A DNA stretch of 64,000 bases, from positions 367,626 to 431,625 of the forward strand of contig BFEA01000423.1 of the NCBI GenBank assembly GCA_003427395.1, in the 5' to 3' direction. Shown here piece by piece: positions 33,644 through 45,300 of this stretch; within the stretch, counting starts at the first letter, position 1; every line of letters starts with the position of its first letter. Origin of the DNA: Chara braunii. Lineage: Eukaryota > Streptophyta > Charophyceae > Charales > Characeae. A model generated the notes under the pieces. The model ran no database searches and was not told the DNA's origin. It saw only the letters and a list, made by a program, of their open reading frames with translations. Both the position numbers and the translations under genes were made by a program.

Positions 33644-34882
33644 TCATGGCGATGGTGATGGGAACGGAGTAACAGAAGGAGAACGAGAAGGAGACGGAGA
33701 GACAGGCAATAAGCAGTCATTGTCCTCTTCCGCAGTGGAGGATGAATTAGATGAAGGCAAGGATGGGGAAGAAGGAAGGGGACAGAGGTAGGACACGTGG
33801 CGGGTGATCGGACGAGCCGATCGGCTGCCGGAGACCTCAGGCGCAAGCCGCACGGTGTTCACGCCGTTCGGTCCGAGCTCAATCACGTGGAATCGCCCGA
33901 AGAATCGTGGCGCTAGCTTACCCTGGCGAGCACATTTCCTCACCTGCACGATGTCCCCCAATTTGTACTGGGGCCGAGGACCTGCGTTCCCATTTCGGGC
34001 CTTATAGCTTCGGACCTGTCGTTCGTGGGCCAACTCGGTCATTTTCTGGCGTTTTCGGGCTAGCCTGGGGAGGGACCGTTCCATTAGCTCTAAGTGCCGC
34101 TTGGCCTTGTCTCGAACCGTGGCCCTCGTGGGCCGCCGATTGAGTGTCGATTCATCGGGGCGGCTCGGTATCGAAACGCAAGTGACGCTATTGGTTCTTA
34201 ATTGGAAGGGGCTCAGGCCCGTTGATTCGTGGGGCGTTCCGCGATGGACCGCCAAGATGTGATCTACAATATCGGGCCAGGGCCTGGGGTCCCGTGCCGC
34301 GATGTTTTGTCGCAGTGCTGTCTTTATCACCCTATTCGCGTTTTCTACCAGCCCATTGGATTGTGACATGTGGGGTGCGGTATTCCGCACAGCGACACCA
34401 TGTATGACCAAGTTCCTTAATACTTCCCCTCTGAATTCTGGCCCGTTATCGGTCAGGATTTCTTCCGTATCCTGGTGCATCCCGAGAAAACGGTTAACAT
34501 ACCGCGCGATTTCGGCGGCTTGCCGCGTGCGACATGGATAGGCCTCGATCCATTTCGAAAAATGGTCAACAAATACCAGCAGGATTGAATATTCACAACT
34601 ATTAGGGCCAGGAGGTACCACGATATCGGTAGTATCCATACTCACCCTTTTGAAACGGCCGCTCAACTACCGTTGGTACTATTGCGGCTGGATCGGTGCC
34701 TTGTCAGCGGTGCAGACTTGACAGTTTGCAACGATGAATTTCACATCGTCCCGAATGTTAGACCAACGCCACTCATTTTTGTCGATTGCCGATTCCGTCA
34801 TTCGTATGGCAAAATGGGCCGCGATTTCTTCGTGTGTTGTCTTCGCCCAGTCATACCTCATGAACGGATGCGGTACAACCAT
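33644..34882 (-). pseudogene. gypsy integrase
   Basis: An H2C2-like N-terminal region (THEEIAAHF, NCQVC; 34882-34679) precedes the catalytic core. Core residues are D in MDTTDIV (about 34640), D in LTDNGPEF (about 34455) and E in NGLVENANR (about 34350), spaced as D-D-E. A GPY/F-like module (KLAPRFFGRFHVIELGPNGV, about 33930-33870) and a Ser/Pro tail follow. There is no chromodomain. Two stops (TAG) separate the zinc region from the core in the same frame. It would insert the cDNA copy. This copy is interrupted. Confidence 0.88.
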
Positions 34883-34924
34883 CCAAATCCCACTGCTGTC
34901 CGTTTTCCGTTTTTCTAACCTACC

Positions 34925-35389
34925 CTAGACCCACCGATAATCTCGAACCCTTTCATTAGCCCTCCTTCGATCTTCCTTAGTGAAATCCTGGAGGGGGTTA
35001 CCTACTAAGGTAGCAATCAAAGAGATATCGGTCCATACTTCGGCCCTTATAAACTTCCAGGTCTTCTCCAACCCTTCTGACGTGGCATCCAAAAAGCGAG
35101 CCTCGGTCGGGATCTTGTCAACCCGACACAAAAGGCATAGCCACGGTTTACTGTCATTTCGGTATTGGATGCACGAGCCATGGGCTCGTGCGACACACTG
35201 TCGACAGTCTATCCATTCCACATACCCTTCCCCGTTAGGACGCATGGAGACCGAATATACGCGAGAAATTGCTTCGCAAAAATAGCGAAATTTATCAGGC
35301 AGGGAAAGAAGAGATGAAGAGGAGAGGGGAGAAAGAGGGGTAGTAGGGTTACCTCCGTCACCCATTGCCACCGGTCTGCTTCTTGCCAC
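34925..35389 (-). pseudogene. gypsy pol insert with PHD-finger-like zinc motif
   Basis: Between RNase H and integrase lies a 154-residue open segment. Residues 59-88 read W-I-D-C-x2-C-x4-H-x2-C-x11-C-x2-C (C62, C65, H70, C73, C85, C88), with Trp two before the last pair. That is the second half of a PHD finger. The first metal pair is represented only by C38. The following helices (SEGLEKTWKFIRAEVWTDI, EDRRRANERVRDYRW) lead into the integrase in the same frame after one TAG. A histone-reading role for target choice is an inference; a simple zinc ribbon is the alternative. Confidence 0.6.
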
Positions 35390-36647
35390 AAGGGAGAACT
35401 GCTACTTGTCCATACTTAGGCCCGTTTGCTGGTTCTGACTCCTTCCAAGGAGTGATTTCCTCGCCCTTAGGTACTTTAGCGGGCCGATGCAGACGTGTCA
35501 GTTCGTCCGCGTTGCCGTGTCTTTCTGTCTTCCGGTGGATGATGTCGAAGTCGTACTCCTGTAGACGTACCGCCCAACGTCCAATCATGCCCGTGTAATT
35601 ATTGAGCTTCTTCAAAGCCAGCAGAGGCTCATGATCCGTTACGAGGCGGAGCTTCTGTTCGTAGAGGTACGGATGGAAGTGTTGGATTCCCCATATTACT
35701 GGATAGCATTCGCCTTGGGGCGCAGAGTCATTCCTCCGTTTGTCTGGCACCGTTCGCGACGCGTACTCGATAACGTGTTCACGACCATCGTTCCCCTTCT
35801 GTGGCAAAATGGCGGAGATCGCTTCCGGTTGCCAGTCCGTTATAAGAATAAATTGCTTGGGAGGGTCCGGCCGGATCAAAACAGGTGCAGTTACCAGGGC
35901 CTCTTTGAGCGCATCAAAGGCTTGTCCGCACTCAGAGTCTCACTGCAGAGGCTGGTCCTTGCGAAGCAGATTCATGAGAGGCCAAGCAATCGCCGCAAGC
36001 CCTTTAATAAAACGACGGTAGTACGACGCCAGACCTAAAAAGGCTCAAACCTGCGTCAGCGACGTGGGAACGGGGGCTTCCTTCACCGCCGCAACTTTCT
36101 TGGAGTTCGGTCGCAGTCCTCCACGTGTCACTACGTAGCCCAAGAATGAAATTTCTGAGAGGAAAAATTTGCTCTTCTCGAGTGCAATCTTGAATCCAGC
36201 GTCTCTTAGTGCTTCCAATGTCCATTCGATGTGTTGCGCATGTCCGTGATAGGTCTCCGAGTAGACAAGAATATCGTCCATGTATACGATCACGCAGAAG
36301 TTAATCATCCCCTGCGTCAGCCATGTCTTGTTGACGAAGTTTTGGAACGTCACGTTCATCGCTCGCTGAAACATGGCAGGCGCCTTACGAATTCCCATCG
36401 GACATCGAACCCACTGCCACGTGCCTTCAAACAATACGAAGGCCGTCTTTGGCCGATCTTCCTCCTTAACCAGAATGTGATGGAAGCCATGCCGAATATC
36501 AAACTTACTAAAGTAATTAGCACACCCAATCGCATCCAGCAAATCATCAATCCGGGGGAGGGGATACACATCTTTAGTCGTGATTTCATTCAGTTTGCGA
36601 TAATCGATGTGTATGCGGATTGATCTGCTCTTCTTCGGTACTAACAC
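35358..36647 (-). pseudogene. gypsy reverse transcriptase and RNase H
   Basis: The RT opens mid-domain at VLVPKK, followed by DYRKLNE, the first catalytic Asp in KFDIRHGFHHI (about 36510), VRCPMGIRKAPAMFQ (about 36410) and VYMDDILVYS (about 36275). After a TGA in V-stop-AFLGLASYYRRF and another stop in LQ-stop-DSECGQAF, the RNase H follows (LITDWQPEA, GECYPVIW, LVTDHEPLLALKKL, HGNADELTRL; 35879-35470). Both stops sit in one unbroken frame and are explained by CGA to TGA and TGG to TGA. Confidence 0.9.
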
Positions 36648-36661
36648 TACTAGAAATTACC
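36645..36661 (+). mobile_element. CACTA-like transposon terminus
   Basis: CACTACTAGAAATTACC is close to the terminal consensus of plant CACTA (En/Spm) elements (CACTAnnAGAAA). It is followed by GGCGGGTTCGATCCACCCGC (36674-36693) and ATTTAGCGGGCC. It lies exactly where the gypsy pol reading stops. I found no inverted partner (TTTCTAGTAGTG) in the window, so this may be one end of a truncated element or chance. Confidence 0.4.
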
Positions 36662-36964
36662 AAGCTCCGGTGGCGGGTTCGATCCACCCGCAAAAATGGT
36701 ATTGGGGCTGAAAAAAACATTTAGCGGGCCGCGCTTGAAATGATTTCAAATTTCGTTTTGGGTTGGGGGGGGCCGTTTCCTAGTATTCGCAGGTTCCTCA
36801 TTGCAGCCGCCTCCAACCCACTCCAGGAAGCAGCGCCGTCAGTCCCCCGCTACGAGCAGCGCCGTCAATGCCCCGCTACGAGCAACGTCGACCTCCCCTG
36901 CATTTGCACCATCGTCGAGGTTGAGTTGTGGAGCGACCATCGCCGACTTCGACCCTCATCCAAG

Positions 36965-38963
36965 GTGAGTTTTCACCAGCCTTCCTGCCCTCCCTTAGAC
37001 TCACCTCCTCCTCCTCCTCCTCTCCTCCTTGGGGTTGTCACTGTGTCGTCTTCTCTTTCTTTTCCCATAGCATGGGAAGTTGGACACTTGCCTCGCTCCT
37101 AGTCGAGTCCTCCTCCATCTCCCCTCCTCCTCGTCACTTCCTCCTCCTCCACCTCTCACCACCTCGCCTCCTCCTGCATCTCTTCTCCTCCTCTCTAGTC
37201 ACTTCCTCCTCCACGTCATCTTCCTCCTCCTCTCCTCCTCCTCATCCTTCTCCTCCTCCTCCTCCTCCTCCTCCTCCATCCCTCCCCGTCAAGGTGTCAT
37301 CACCTTTTCTTATGTAAACTTCGATTAGCGTTGGTATCTTGTCCTCTTCAATTCCTCGTTCATCGGTCTTCCTCCATATCTGGTCGTCCTCCTCCCCCAT
37401 CCCTCTTCCTCCTCCTTCTCCTCCATCTCTACATCTCTCCTCCTCCATCAATCCTCCTCCTCCTCCTCTCCTCCTCCATCTCTCCATCTCTCTTCCTCCA
37501 CCTCTCCATCTCTTGTCCTCTGCCTCTCATCCTCCTTGTCACGGCTTCATCACTGGCATGGTATCTCCTCCTTATCTCGTCGTCATCCTCCTCTCCTCCT
37601 CCTCGTCGCCGTCCATCTCTCCTCTTCACCTCCTCCTCTTCCATCTCTCTTTCATCCCTCCTCCTCCATCTTCCCTCCCCCATCACGCCTCCATCTCCCC
37701 TCCTCTATCTCTCCATCTCTCCTCCTCTACCTCTATTCCTTCTTGTCACAACCTCATCACTTTTCTTTTTTTTAACAGAAACTTTGAAGTTCAATCTGTC
37801 ATGGTATCTCCTCCTCATCTCGTCACCCTTCTCCTCTCCTCCTCCTCGTCATCCATCTCTCGGCCTCCTCACCTCCTCCTCCATCTCTTTTCCATCCCTC
37901 TTCGTCCCTCTTTCCTCCTCCATCTCCCCTCCATCTTCCCTCTTCCATCTCTCCTCATCCACCTTTTATCCTTCTTGTCACAGCCTCGTCCCTTTTTTTT
38001 ACTTTTGTTTTTTTAACGGGAACTTTAAAGTTCGGACTGTCATGGTATCTCCTTCTTATCTCGTTGTCGCCCTCCGCTCCTCTGGTATTCCTCCTCCATC
38101 TCTCTTCCATCCCTCCTCCTCAATCTTTCCTCCTCAATCTTTCCTCCTCCATCACGACTCCATCTCCCCTCCCTTATCTCTCCATCTCTCCTCTTCCACC
38201 TCTTATCCTTCACAGCCTCGTCACTTTTCTTTTTTTTTTAACGGGAGAAGTTCGATAAGTTCCATCTGTCGTGGTATCTCCTCCTCATCTCGTCACCCTT
38301 ATCCTCTCCTCCTCCTCATCATCATCCATCTCTCGTCCTCCTCACCTCCTCCTCCTCCATCTCCCCTCTTCATCCCTCCTTCCTCCTCCATCTCCCCTCC
38401 ATTTACCCTCCTCCATCTCTCCATCTCTCCTCCTCCACCTTTCCTCCTCCTCCTCATCATCCATCTCTCATCCTCCTCACCTCCTCCTCCTCCATCTCCC
38501 CTCTTCATCCCTCTTTCCTCCATCTCCCCTCCATCTCCCCTCCTCCATCTCTCCATCTCTCCTCCTCCACCTTTTATCCTTCTTGTCACAGCCTTGTCAG
38601 TTTTTTTTTTTTTTTTTTTTTAATGGGAACTTCGAATTTCAGACTGTCATGGAATCTCCTCCTTATCTCGCCGTCATCCTCCTCTCCTCTGATATTCCTC
38701 CTCCATCTCTCTTATATCCTGCCTCTTCCATCTCCCCTCCATCTCTCCACCTGCCCTCGTCCACCTCTCATCCTTGTTGTCACGGCTTGGTCACTTTTAT
38801 TTTTCACGGGAACTTTGAAGTCCCGAACTGGCGTGGTATCTCCTCCTCCTCCTCCTCCTCCTCCTCCTCCTCCCCACCTCGTCACCCTCCTCCCCCATGT
38901 CCTCCTCTTTCTACTCCATCTTCTCTCCTCCTCATTACGTCCGACAGTTCTTCCTGTCTGCAG
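36965..38963 (+). other. Probable leader intron of the hAT gene
   Basis: CAAG|GTGAGT at 36961-36970 is a strong 5' splice site and TTCTTCCTGTCTGCAG ending at 38963 a good 3' splice site. The transposase ATG follows 6 bases later (38970). The intron would hold the whole CT-rich repeat array. Predicted from sequence only. Confidence 0.5.
37000..38930 (+). repeat. CT-rich tandem array, units about 190-380 bp
   Basis: Units carry a (TCCTCC)n body, a T-rich stretch, ACGGGAACTTTGAAGTTC and CTGTCATGGTATCTCCTCCT. The last landmark starts near 37800, 38040, 38270, 38640 and 38830. Long Pro/Ser frames through it (for example 37331-38623) are products of the repeat. The purine/pyrimidine asymmetry could favour triplex formation. 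Confidence 0.8.
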
Positions 38964-38969
38964 GTCAGA

Positions 38970-41825
38970 ATGGCGAGTAGCAAGTACATTGCCGCTATGA
39001 TCAAGCGGCATTGCCACGTTGAAGGGGTCACAGGGAAAGATCCAACCAAGGACGGCAAATGGTGGATCTGCAAGTACTGCGATTTCAAATTCTCAGGCAC
39101 CCTACCCCGTATCAAGGATCATTACTCAAAGGGGAGTTGTGCGGCGGAGCAGAGAAGAAAAGTTTTCACAGACGAAGAAAAAGAAGCAAGGAAGAAGGGG
39201 TTGAGTCAGGCTCTGGCTGACGTGGCGATGGCGGACGGTGACAACATTCTTCCTTGTGGGTCTAGTTTGGTTGCTGCACCGATTGTTGTGGAGAACGTGG
39301 GTAGGGACAAGGGAAGAGCGGTTGCAACGTCCGACACACGACGATCCGCTTCATCTGTGCGATAAATGGTGCTGGAGGAGATGACGTCAAGGAAGGTCGA
39401 CACCTGGTTGACCTGCACAAACTGACCTTTCAATATGGTCAAGAAAGAATTTTACCTTGACATGGTTGACGCTATACAAAATGCCCATCCCTCATGGCGG
39501 ATGCACAGTAGCGAGGCCGCGAGGAACGGTCGACTGGATAGCCAAAACAAGAGGTGCATCGAGGATGTGCGGATGATTGCAGAGAAGTGGGAGAGAACAG
39601 GGTGTATGGTGCAGATGGATGAGTGGTTCGATAGGCGAGGGAGACCGCACATCAATGTGATGGTCTCCTCCCCTGTAGGGACCGTCTTTTGGAGGTTCGT
39701 TTGTGTAGAAGGGAAGGAGAAGGACTCCATAGCGTACTACAACATCCTGGATGTTGCAATCTAGGACATTGGACCTAAGAGTGTGGTCAGCGTGATCATG
39801 GACAACGCGAGAGTTTGTGTTAAGGCGGGGAAGCTTGTCGAAAAGAAGTACCCTTGGATCTTCAGGGTCGGGTGCACGAAGCATGCCCTCGACCTTGCAT
39901 TGGAGGACTTCGACAAGCGAATTGGATGGTTTTCCAGGATGGTCAAGAGAGCGAACGAGTTGGGGAAGTTCATCATGAACCACGACAAGGCTTGTGCATT
40001 CTTCCTTGAACGTTCAGGCGGGGCACAGTTAAAGAGGCCGGGAGTAACCAGATTCGTAACAAATATTATCATGTTGCAGTCTGTTTGGGACCGAAAGAAT
40101 GCCCTCCAACTTGTTGCAGGTGCGAAGGGCTGGGTGCCTAGCATGGTGCGGACCGATCTGCGGTCCAACTTTGAGGAAGTCACGGCAACTATCCTTGACG
40201 ACAACTTTTGGGACGATGTTGAGAAGTCCATCAATACTACGGAGGCTATCGTGAAGTTACTGAAGATGGTGGACAGTCCAGGGGCCACCATCAGCAAGGT
40301 TTATCATCATATGGACGACGTAGTGGACGAGATCAGGAAGTTGGAAGTCCTTATGGATTTTGAGAAAGCGGAGGGGGAATCGATCCTCATGGATCGATGG
40401 GCATTCATGACATCGGAGCTGCATTGTGCAGGAACATTTTTGGATCCGGAGTTTCGTGCACACTCTGCCATCCACGATACGGAGATCCGGGAGGGCTTCA
40501 ACATATGGTTGTACACCTGGGCCGCGCCAGACGATTTAAATGACATCAGTTGGCAAGTGGACGACTGGGTTCGCATGAAGGGTGCATTGGGGTCGAGAGA
40601 GGCATTGGATGGGGCACGATTGAGGACCCCCTCCATGTGGTGGGACTCGTTCGGGTCACGCCTAAACCTCCTGCAGCCCCAAGCGATCAAGCTGCTCGGA
40701 CAGACAAGCTCCTCTGCCGCTTGTGAGCGCAACTGGAGCTTGCACGAGCTCATTTTCGGCAGGAGGAGGACGAAGCTGTTGTCGGGCCGTCTTGCCAAGC
40801 TCGTGTACAATAATTGGAATCTCCACCTGCAGTGGAGGCAAGAGAAGGGGGCTGGCCAAGACGATGTCCACATCCCGTGGATGGAGGACTTACCAAATGC
40901 GGAGAACAAGGCGGAGGCAGAGCGCTTTTACAACGAGTGGGTGCAGAAAGTAAAGGAGAGCACCGGGGATATGGGGGCTAACGCAGAGGACCATAGCGTT
41001 GTCATTGCAGAGTAGGACGATGAAGGTGATTTGCCTTTGGCAAGAAGATGGTTTCGCAATGACAGACTTGGCGACATGATGGATGAAGAGGATGACATCA
41101 TGCATATTCAGAACTACACAAATGAGTGGCAGTTCTACACTGCGCCAGGGAGGCATAGAGAGCGCTTGTTGAGGAGGAGATCGGGGCACGAGCGAGCAGA
41201 CCCCTTAGTGGAATAGAACGTTGAGGAGTGCGCGCGTGCGTTGCGGGCACGAGAGACAGGCGATTGGGTGGAAGGTAGATGCCCAGGGGGCAGCAGCAGA
41301 GCAAAAGGACGGCAGCAACAACATGCTGTTGAAGTCCATGTTGCGAAAAAATGCCCTGCCGAAGAACATCTTTCACCGCCCAAGAAAAAAAAGAGAGGAC
41401 ACCCCATCAATGCTGAAGTGGCCGAGAGGAAAAAAGCGGATAAGGCTGCGAAAAAGGATGCAAAGAAGGCTGCAGCGGCGGACAAAGCTGCTAAGAAAGC
41501 AGCGAAGAGAGCAGCAGCGAGAGCTACTAAGAAAGTTGTCAGGAAAGCGGCTGCTGCAGCTCCAGATGTCCCAACATCCTCCCGCCTCGTCACAAAAGAG
41601 GCAATGAAGCAGGCGGGGAAGAGGATGTCGGTCATCCTGGATTATGACGATTGTGAAGTGTCGTCCTCGTCTTCATCATCATCATCGTCGCCATCTTCAC
41701 CTTCTGCATCATCTGCTGGTGACGAACATCATTGCGAGGGTGATGTCGGGAGGGAAGACGAAGGGGATGAGGATCAAGGGAGTGAGGAGGGTGGTGACAA
41801 TGTTGTCGATGGAGGACAGGAGTAG
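38970..41825 (+). pseudogene. hAT-type transposase (BED finger, DUF659, hAT C-terminal)
   Basis: One reading frame runs from the ATG at 38970 to a stop at 41823, about 950 codons, with no frameshift but five internal stops (39363 TAA, 39423 TGA, 39762 TAG, 41013 TAG, 41214 TAG). Domains: BED-like zinc finger (C34, C37, H51, C57); DUF659-type core (WERTGCMVQMDEWFDRRG, VSVIMDNARVCVKAG, GCTKHALDLALEDF); C-terminal hAT dimerisation block with SSSAACERNWS (40707-40739) and SGRLAKLVYNNWNL. The last 200 codons add a Lys/Ala-rich repeat (KKAAKRAAARATKK), a Ser run and an acidic tail, perhaps nuclear targeting. Such enzymes bind element ends and cut and paste them. Inactive as read unless stops are suppressed. 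Confidence 0.88.
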
Positions 41826-41829
41826 ATTG

Positions 41830-42320
41830 GGTGGGTGTGCTTTTTGAAGGGTATCTCTTCTAGACTCCAAATGAGCATCGTTCTCATGACAATAACTTCG
41901 AAGTTTCAATATCTATGGACAACACTGCACTTTTTCTGCTTTCTTCTCTGCGCTACTTTGCAAGTTTGCATGTGTTTGCGCTTTGCTGTTGTTCTGTTTC
42001 GTGTTGGGTTTTGTTTGCTGCTTGCAGGTTCGATGATGACGCAGTGTCTTTGCGTCAACCACAACCATAAAGTGCGTTACATATCATTCCCGCCTCACAG
42101 TGAAATTAATAAAATAAAAATTAAATTGTTTTCCTACAGGACCGCACGGAGTATTGGACCTCCCCGCACAGTTCGCGCACAAAACCGGACCGGACGGGAG
42201 ATGGCCCTACCGGACACGGTGCGGTCCTGTCTGGTAGGGGTACGGGCTTGTAGGCCAGACGGGAAGGTCCCGGACCGGACCCCGTAAGGTGGACCGGACG
42301 GTGCAGCCGCGCGGTAGGTT
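41830..42320 (+). other. hAT 3' region with GC-rich subterminal repeats
   Basis: A/T-rich sequence with AATAAAATAAAA (about 42107, polyadenylation-like) is followed by 42140-42310 rich in ACCGGACCGG, GGTAGGGGTACGGG and related short motifs. Clustered subterminal motifs are typical transposase-binding regions of hAT elements. I could not define a matching inverted end at the 5' side. Confidence 0.4.
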
Positions 42321-42329
42321 TGCAAGTAT

Positions 42330-45300
42330 GGAAAAAAACCTCAAAAAGAAGGAAATATGGAAAGCCTTAATGTTAATGGAGAAGGAGAAAACCCATGGAA
42401 TAGATGGACTACCCAAGGAGTTCTGGGTAGCATTGTGGGATACTCACTCTAAGGATAATTAAAAAAAATGAAGACAAATATTAAAAACTATGGTCCAATC
42501 ACCCTGCTCACAGTTGTTTACAAATTGGTAGCTAAGGTATTTGCTGATCGCTTGATTAAATAATCACGGATATCATTCATCATAACCAAACAGGATTTAT
42601 TGCAGGTAGGAATATACAAGATAATATGCTCTTAATTAATGAACTAGTCAAGCTAACCCGTTAATCTAAGCATAATGCGACTTTTATTTTCATTGAATTT
42701 GAAAAAACATATGGTCATGTTGATTGGTTCTTTTTGGATAAATGCCTTGAAATTTTAAAATTTGGTCCACATTTTAGAAAGTGGGTCGAGGTCCTGCATA
42801 AAAATGTCACTACCAAAGTAATGATTAAGGACAATGTTGCTCCTCCTATCTGGTTGCAGAGATCAGTCAGACAAAGAGATCCTATAGCACCCTTTTTGTT
42901 TGTAATTATTATGGAAGCCCTGGCGCCAAANNNNNNNNNNNNNNNNNNNNNNNNNNNNNNNNNNNNNNNNNNNNNNNNNNNNNNNNNNNNNNNNNNNNNN
43001 NNNNNNNNNNNNNNNNNNNNNNNNNNNNNNNNNNNNNNNNNNNNNNNNNNNNNNNNNNNNNNNNNNNNNNNNNNNNNNNNNNNNNNNNNNNNNNNNNNNN
43101 NNNNNNNNNNNNNNNNNNNNNNNNNNNNNNNNNNNNNNNNNNNNNNNNNNNNNNNNNNNNNNNNNNNNNNNNNNNNNNNNNNNNNNNNNNNNNNNNNNNN
43201 NNNNNNNNNNNNNNNNNNNNNNNNNNNNNNNNNNNNNNNNNNNNNNNNNNNNNNNNNNNNNNNNNNNNNNNNNNNNNNNNNNNNNNNNNNNNNNNNNNNN
43301 NNNNNNNNNNNNNNNNNNNNNNNNNNNNNNNNNNNNNNNNNNNNNNNNNNNNNNNNNNNNNNNNNNNNNNNNNNNNNNNNNNNNNNNNNNNNNNNNNNNN
43401 NNNNNNNNNNNNNNNNNNNNNNNNNNNNNNNNNNNNNNNNNNNNNTGACATGAAAGTTAATTGGGGTAGTAAGATATTGGGTTGGTGGATCCATCGTCAA
43501 CGTGTGAGACCACCAGAGCATCCTCGTGTTAAATGGGTTTCTCATGATACTGCTATCTGAGTGCTAGGGATATCATTCCAGTTGAAGGAAAGTCAAACTC
43601 CAACAATGAGTAGATCACCGAGCAAACCCAGATCGAACTCGAGTTGTGGAAGAACAAATGATCTTCCTTATTAGGAAAAACATTAGCCATTAACAATATA
43701 GTTCTTGCGTCCATCTAGTACAAGTCTGTCATATGGGCAATAGACAAGGAAACTCTCAAAATCTTTCAACGTCGACTAATAGTCTTTCTCTGAAGAGATA
43801 ACCATGATCTTAAACCACCAGTACCCTGCCCGGCCAAACTTTTGCCGCCTCCTGAATTCATGGAGGACGTGGGCAGGCCTGGTAAAGGCTTGGTACAACA
43901 TCGACACATGCGTAATGGTCGCTCGTTTTGAAAATGAAAACGGGTGACCGAAGAAGCAAGAAAAAAAAGTGAGAAAACGACAGAAAGCTAATTCCGCTCA
44001 AAACGGCGTGAGTTCGGGGTTGTTCCTCTTGGAGCGCCGCAAGTTCTGGCTCGTGCCTGACTCCACTCTCAGGGTCTCGCTCCACTACTCACCACATGCA
44101 CAAAAGACGAACAATATGGTGGTGCATCTTCCCAGGTCTCAGCAGAAGATTCTTCCCATTTGTACATTTGGTACCCTCATCATTTCCCGAAGTCCATAGT
44201 GAGAATGAATCTTGCGCGGCAACGTGAAAACAGAGACGGTTTGCGTACTTGAAAAAAAAAAAAAACGACAGATACAGCGCCTCATCCTACGAGATAAGAT
44301 TCGCTTGGGAAAAAAAAAAAAAAAGATAAGATTTGTTTGGGGTCTTGCTGCCCATCAATGAATTCCTCTCAAGAACATGGAAAGATACATTGGCATGATT
44401 TTTGTCTTTTGTGCATGTCCACAGAGTGGGGCGAGACCCACACTCAAGATTTGTGGCCCCTTTTTTTTTTTTTTTTTTTTGAGAAATCGAGAAATTGTCC
44501 AAAAACAAATGGAAAAAATAAACGAAAGATCCACTGCCACAATTTTTGTCTTGTGCGGTTGACGTTGACAGTGCTGAGTGTTGGAGAAATGTCGTTCTTC
44601 CTATGAGATTTGCCAGGGTCCGCGCTGCACTAGTTTCCACATTTTTAAAATGAGAATGAATTATACACAGGAACATGGAAGGATACAAAGAAGAACAACA
44701 TGCCCCTGCAGAAGAATGATGAATGACTTATGACACGGCTCTCTGACTACGAGCCTGCCATTTGTGCCTTCACTTGCTCCTCTAGCAGGAGCAGCCACCC
44801 TACGGGAGAAGAAAACGTAGGACAAAAAAAGGAAGAAGGGAAGAAAAAAAAAAACAAGGGAGAGAAAAAAACGAAATAACCAACACAGAAGTACCGCTCG
44901 CCAACATTGAAGGACCGATTGACCCCATATCACGACCACTTACCAGTTGCATTCCCACAATACAAAGAGGTTCGGTAGCTTGCCAACAACAAGGACCGGG
45001 AAGGCTACTTCATGGGTACTGGTGGCTTAAGAAGGTCATCAACAGAGTTGTTTGACAATCAATAATCCAACCAAAGTGTAAAGGGGAGTTGGGGATTATT
45101 GACCCATCTACTCAAGCTATGACTTTATCCTTACAATGGATCAAGCGCTGCCTCTTCAACCCCCAAATACAGTGGTCCGCGCTAGCCTTGGAACAAATTA
45201 GAAGATTAGCTCCTCCAACTGCAAAGGATATTGATCCCTTGATATGACTGGAAAATTGTGCATGGCCTCTCCCAAGAAGAAGTCTCAAAATCTTAACAGG

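Larger units (their letters stand above)
32077..36647 (-). mobile_element. Ty3/gypsy LTR retrotransposon, 5'-truncated
   Basis: Minus-strand order RT, RNase H, finger insert, integrase, extra ORF. RT before integrase places it in Ty3/gypsy. No gag, protease, primer-binding site or paired LTR is visible. The element is cut within RT at 36647, next to a CACTA-like terminus (36645-36661). Confidence 0.85.

Noticed and set aside
33644-34666. Envelope-bearing retrovirus
   Set aside because: The ORF after integrase has no signal peptide, transmembrane segment or furin-like site; an ordinary LTR retrotransposon with an extra ORF fits better.
36674-36693. tRNA gene from the GGGTTCGATCC box
   Set aside because: Only a T-arm-like hairpin is present; no box A, anticodon arm or acceptor stem at the right distance.
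37331-38623. 430-codon Pro/Ser-rich open frame
   Set aside because: It is a translation of the CT-rich tandem array; several frames and the opposite strand are equally open, and composition follows the TCC repeat.
38970-41825. Alternative genetic code (stop codons read as amino acids) in the hAT gene
   Set aside because: TAA, TGA and TAG all occur, and in other elements of the window the same stops align with CGA, TGG or CAG in sister copies, so mutation explains them better.
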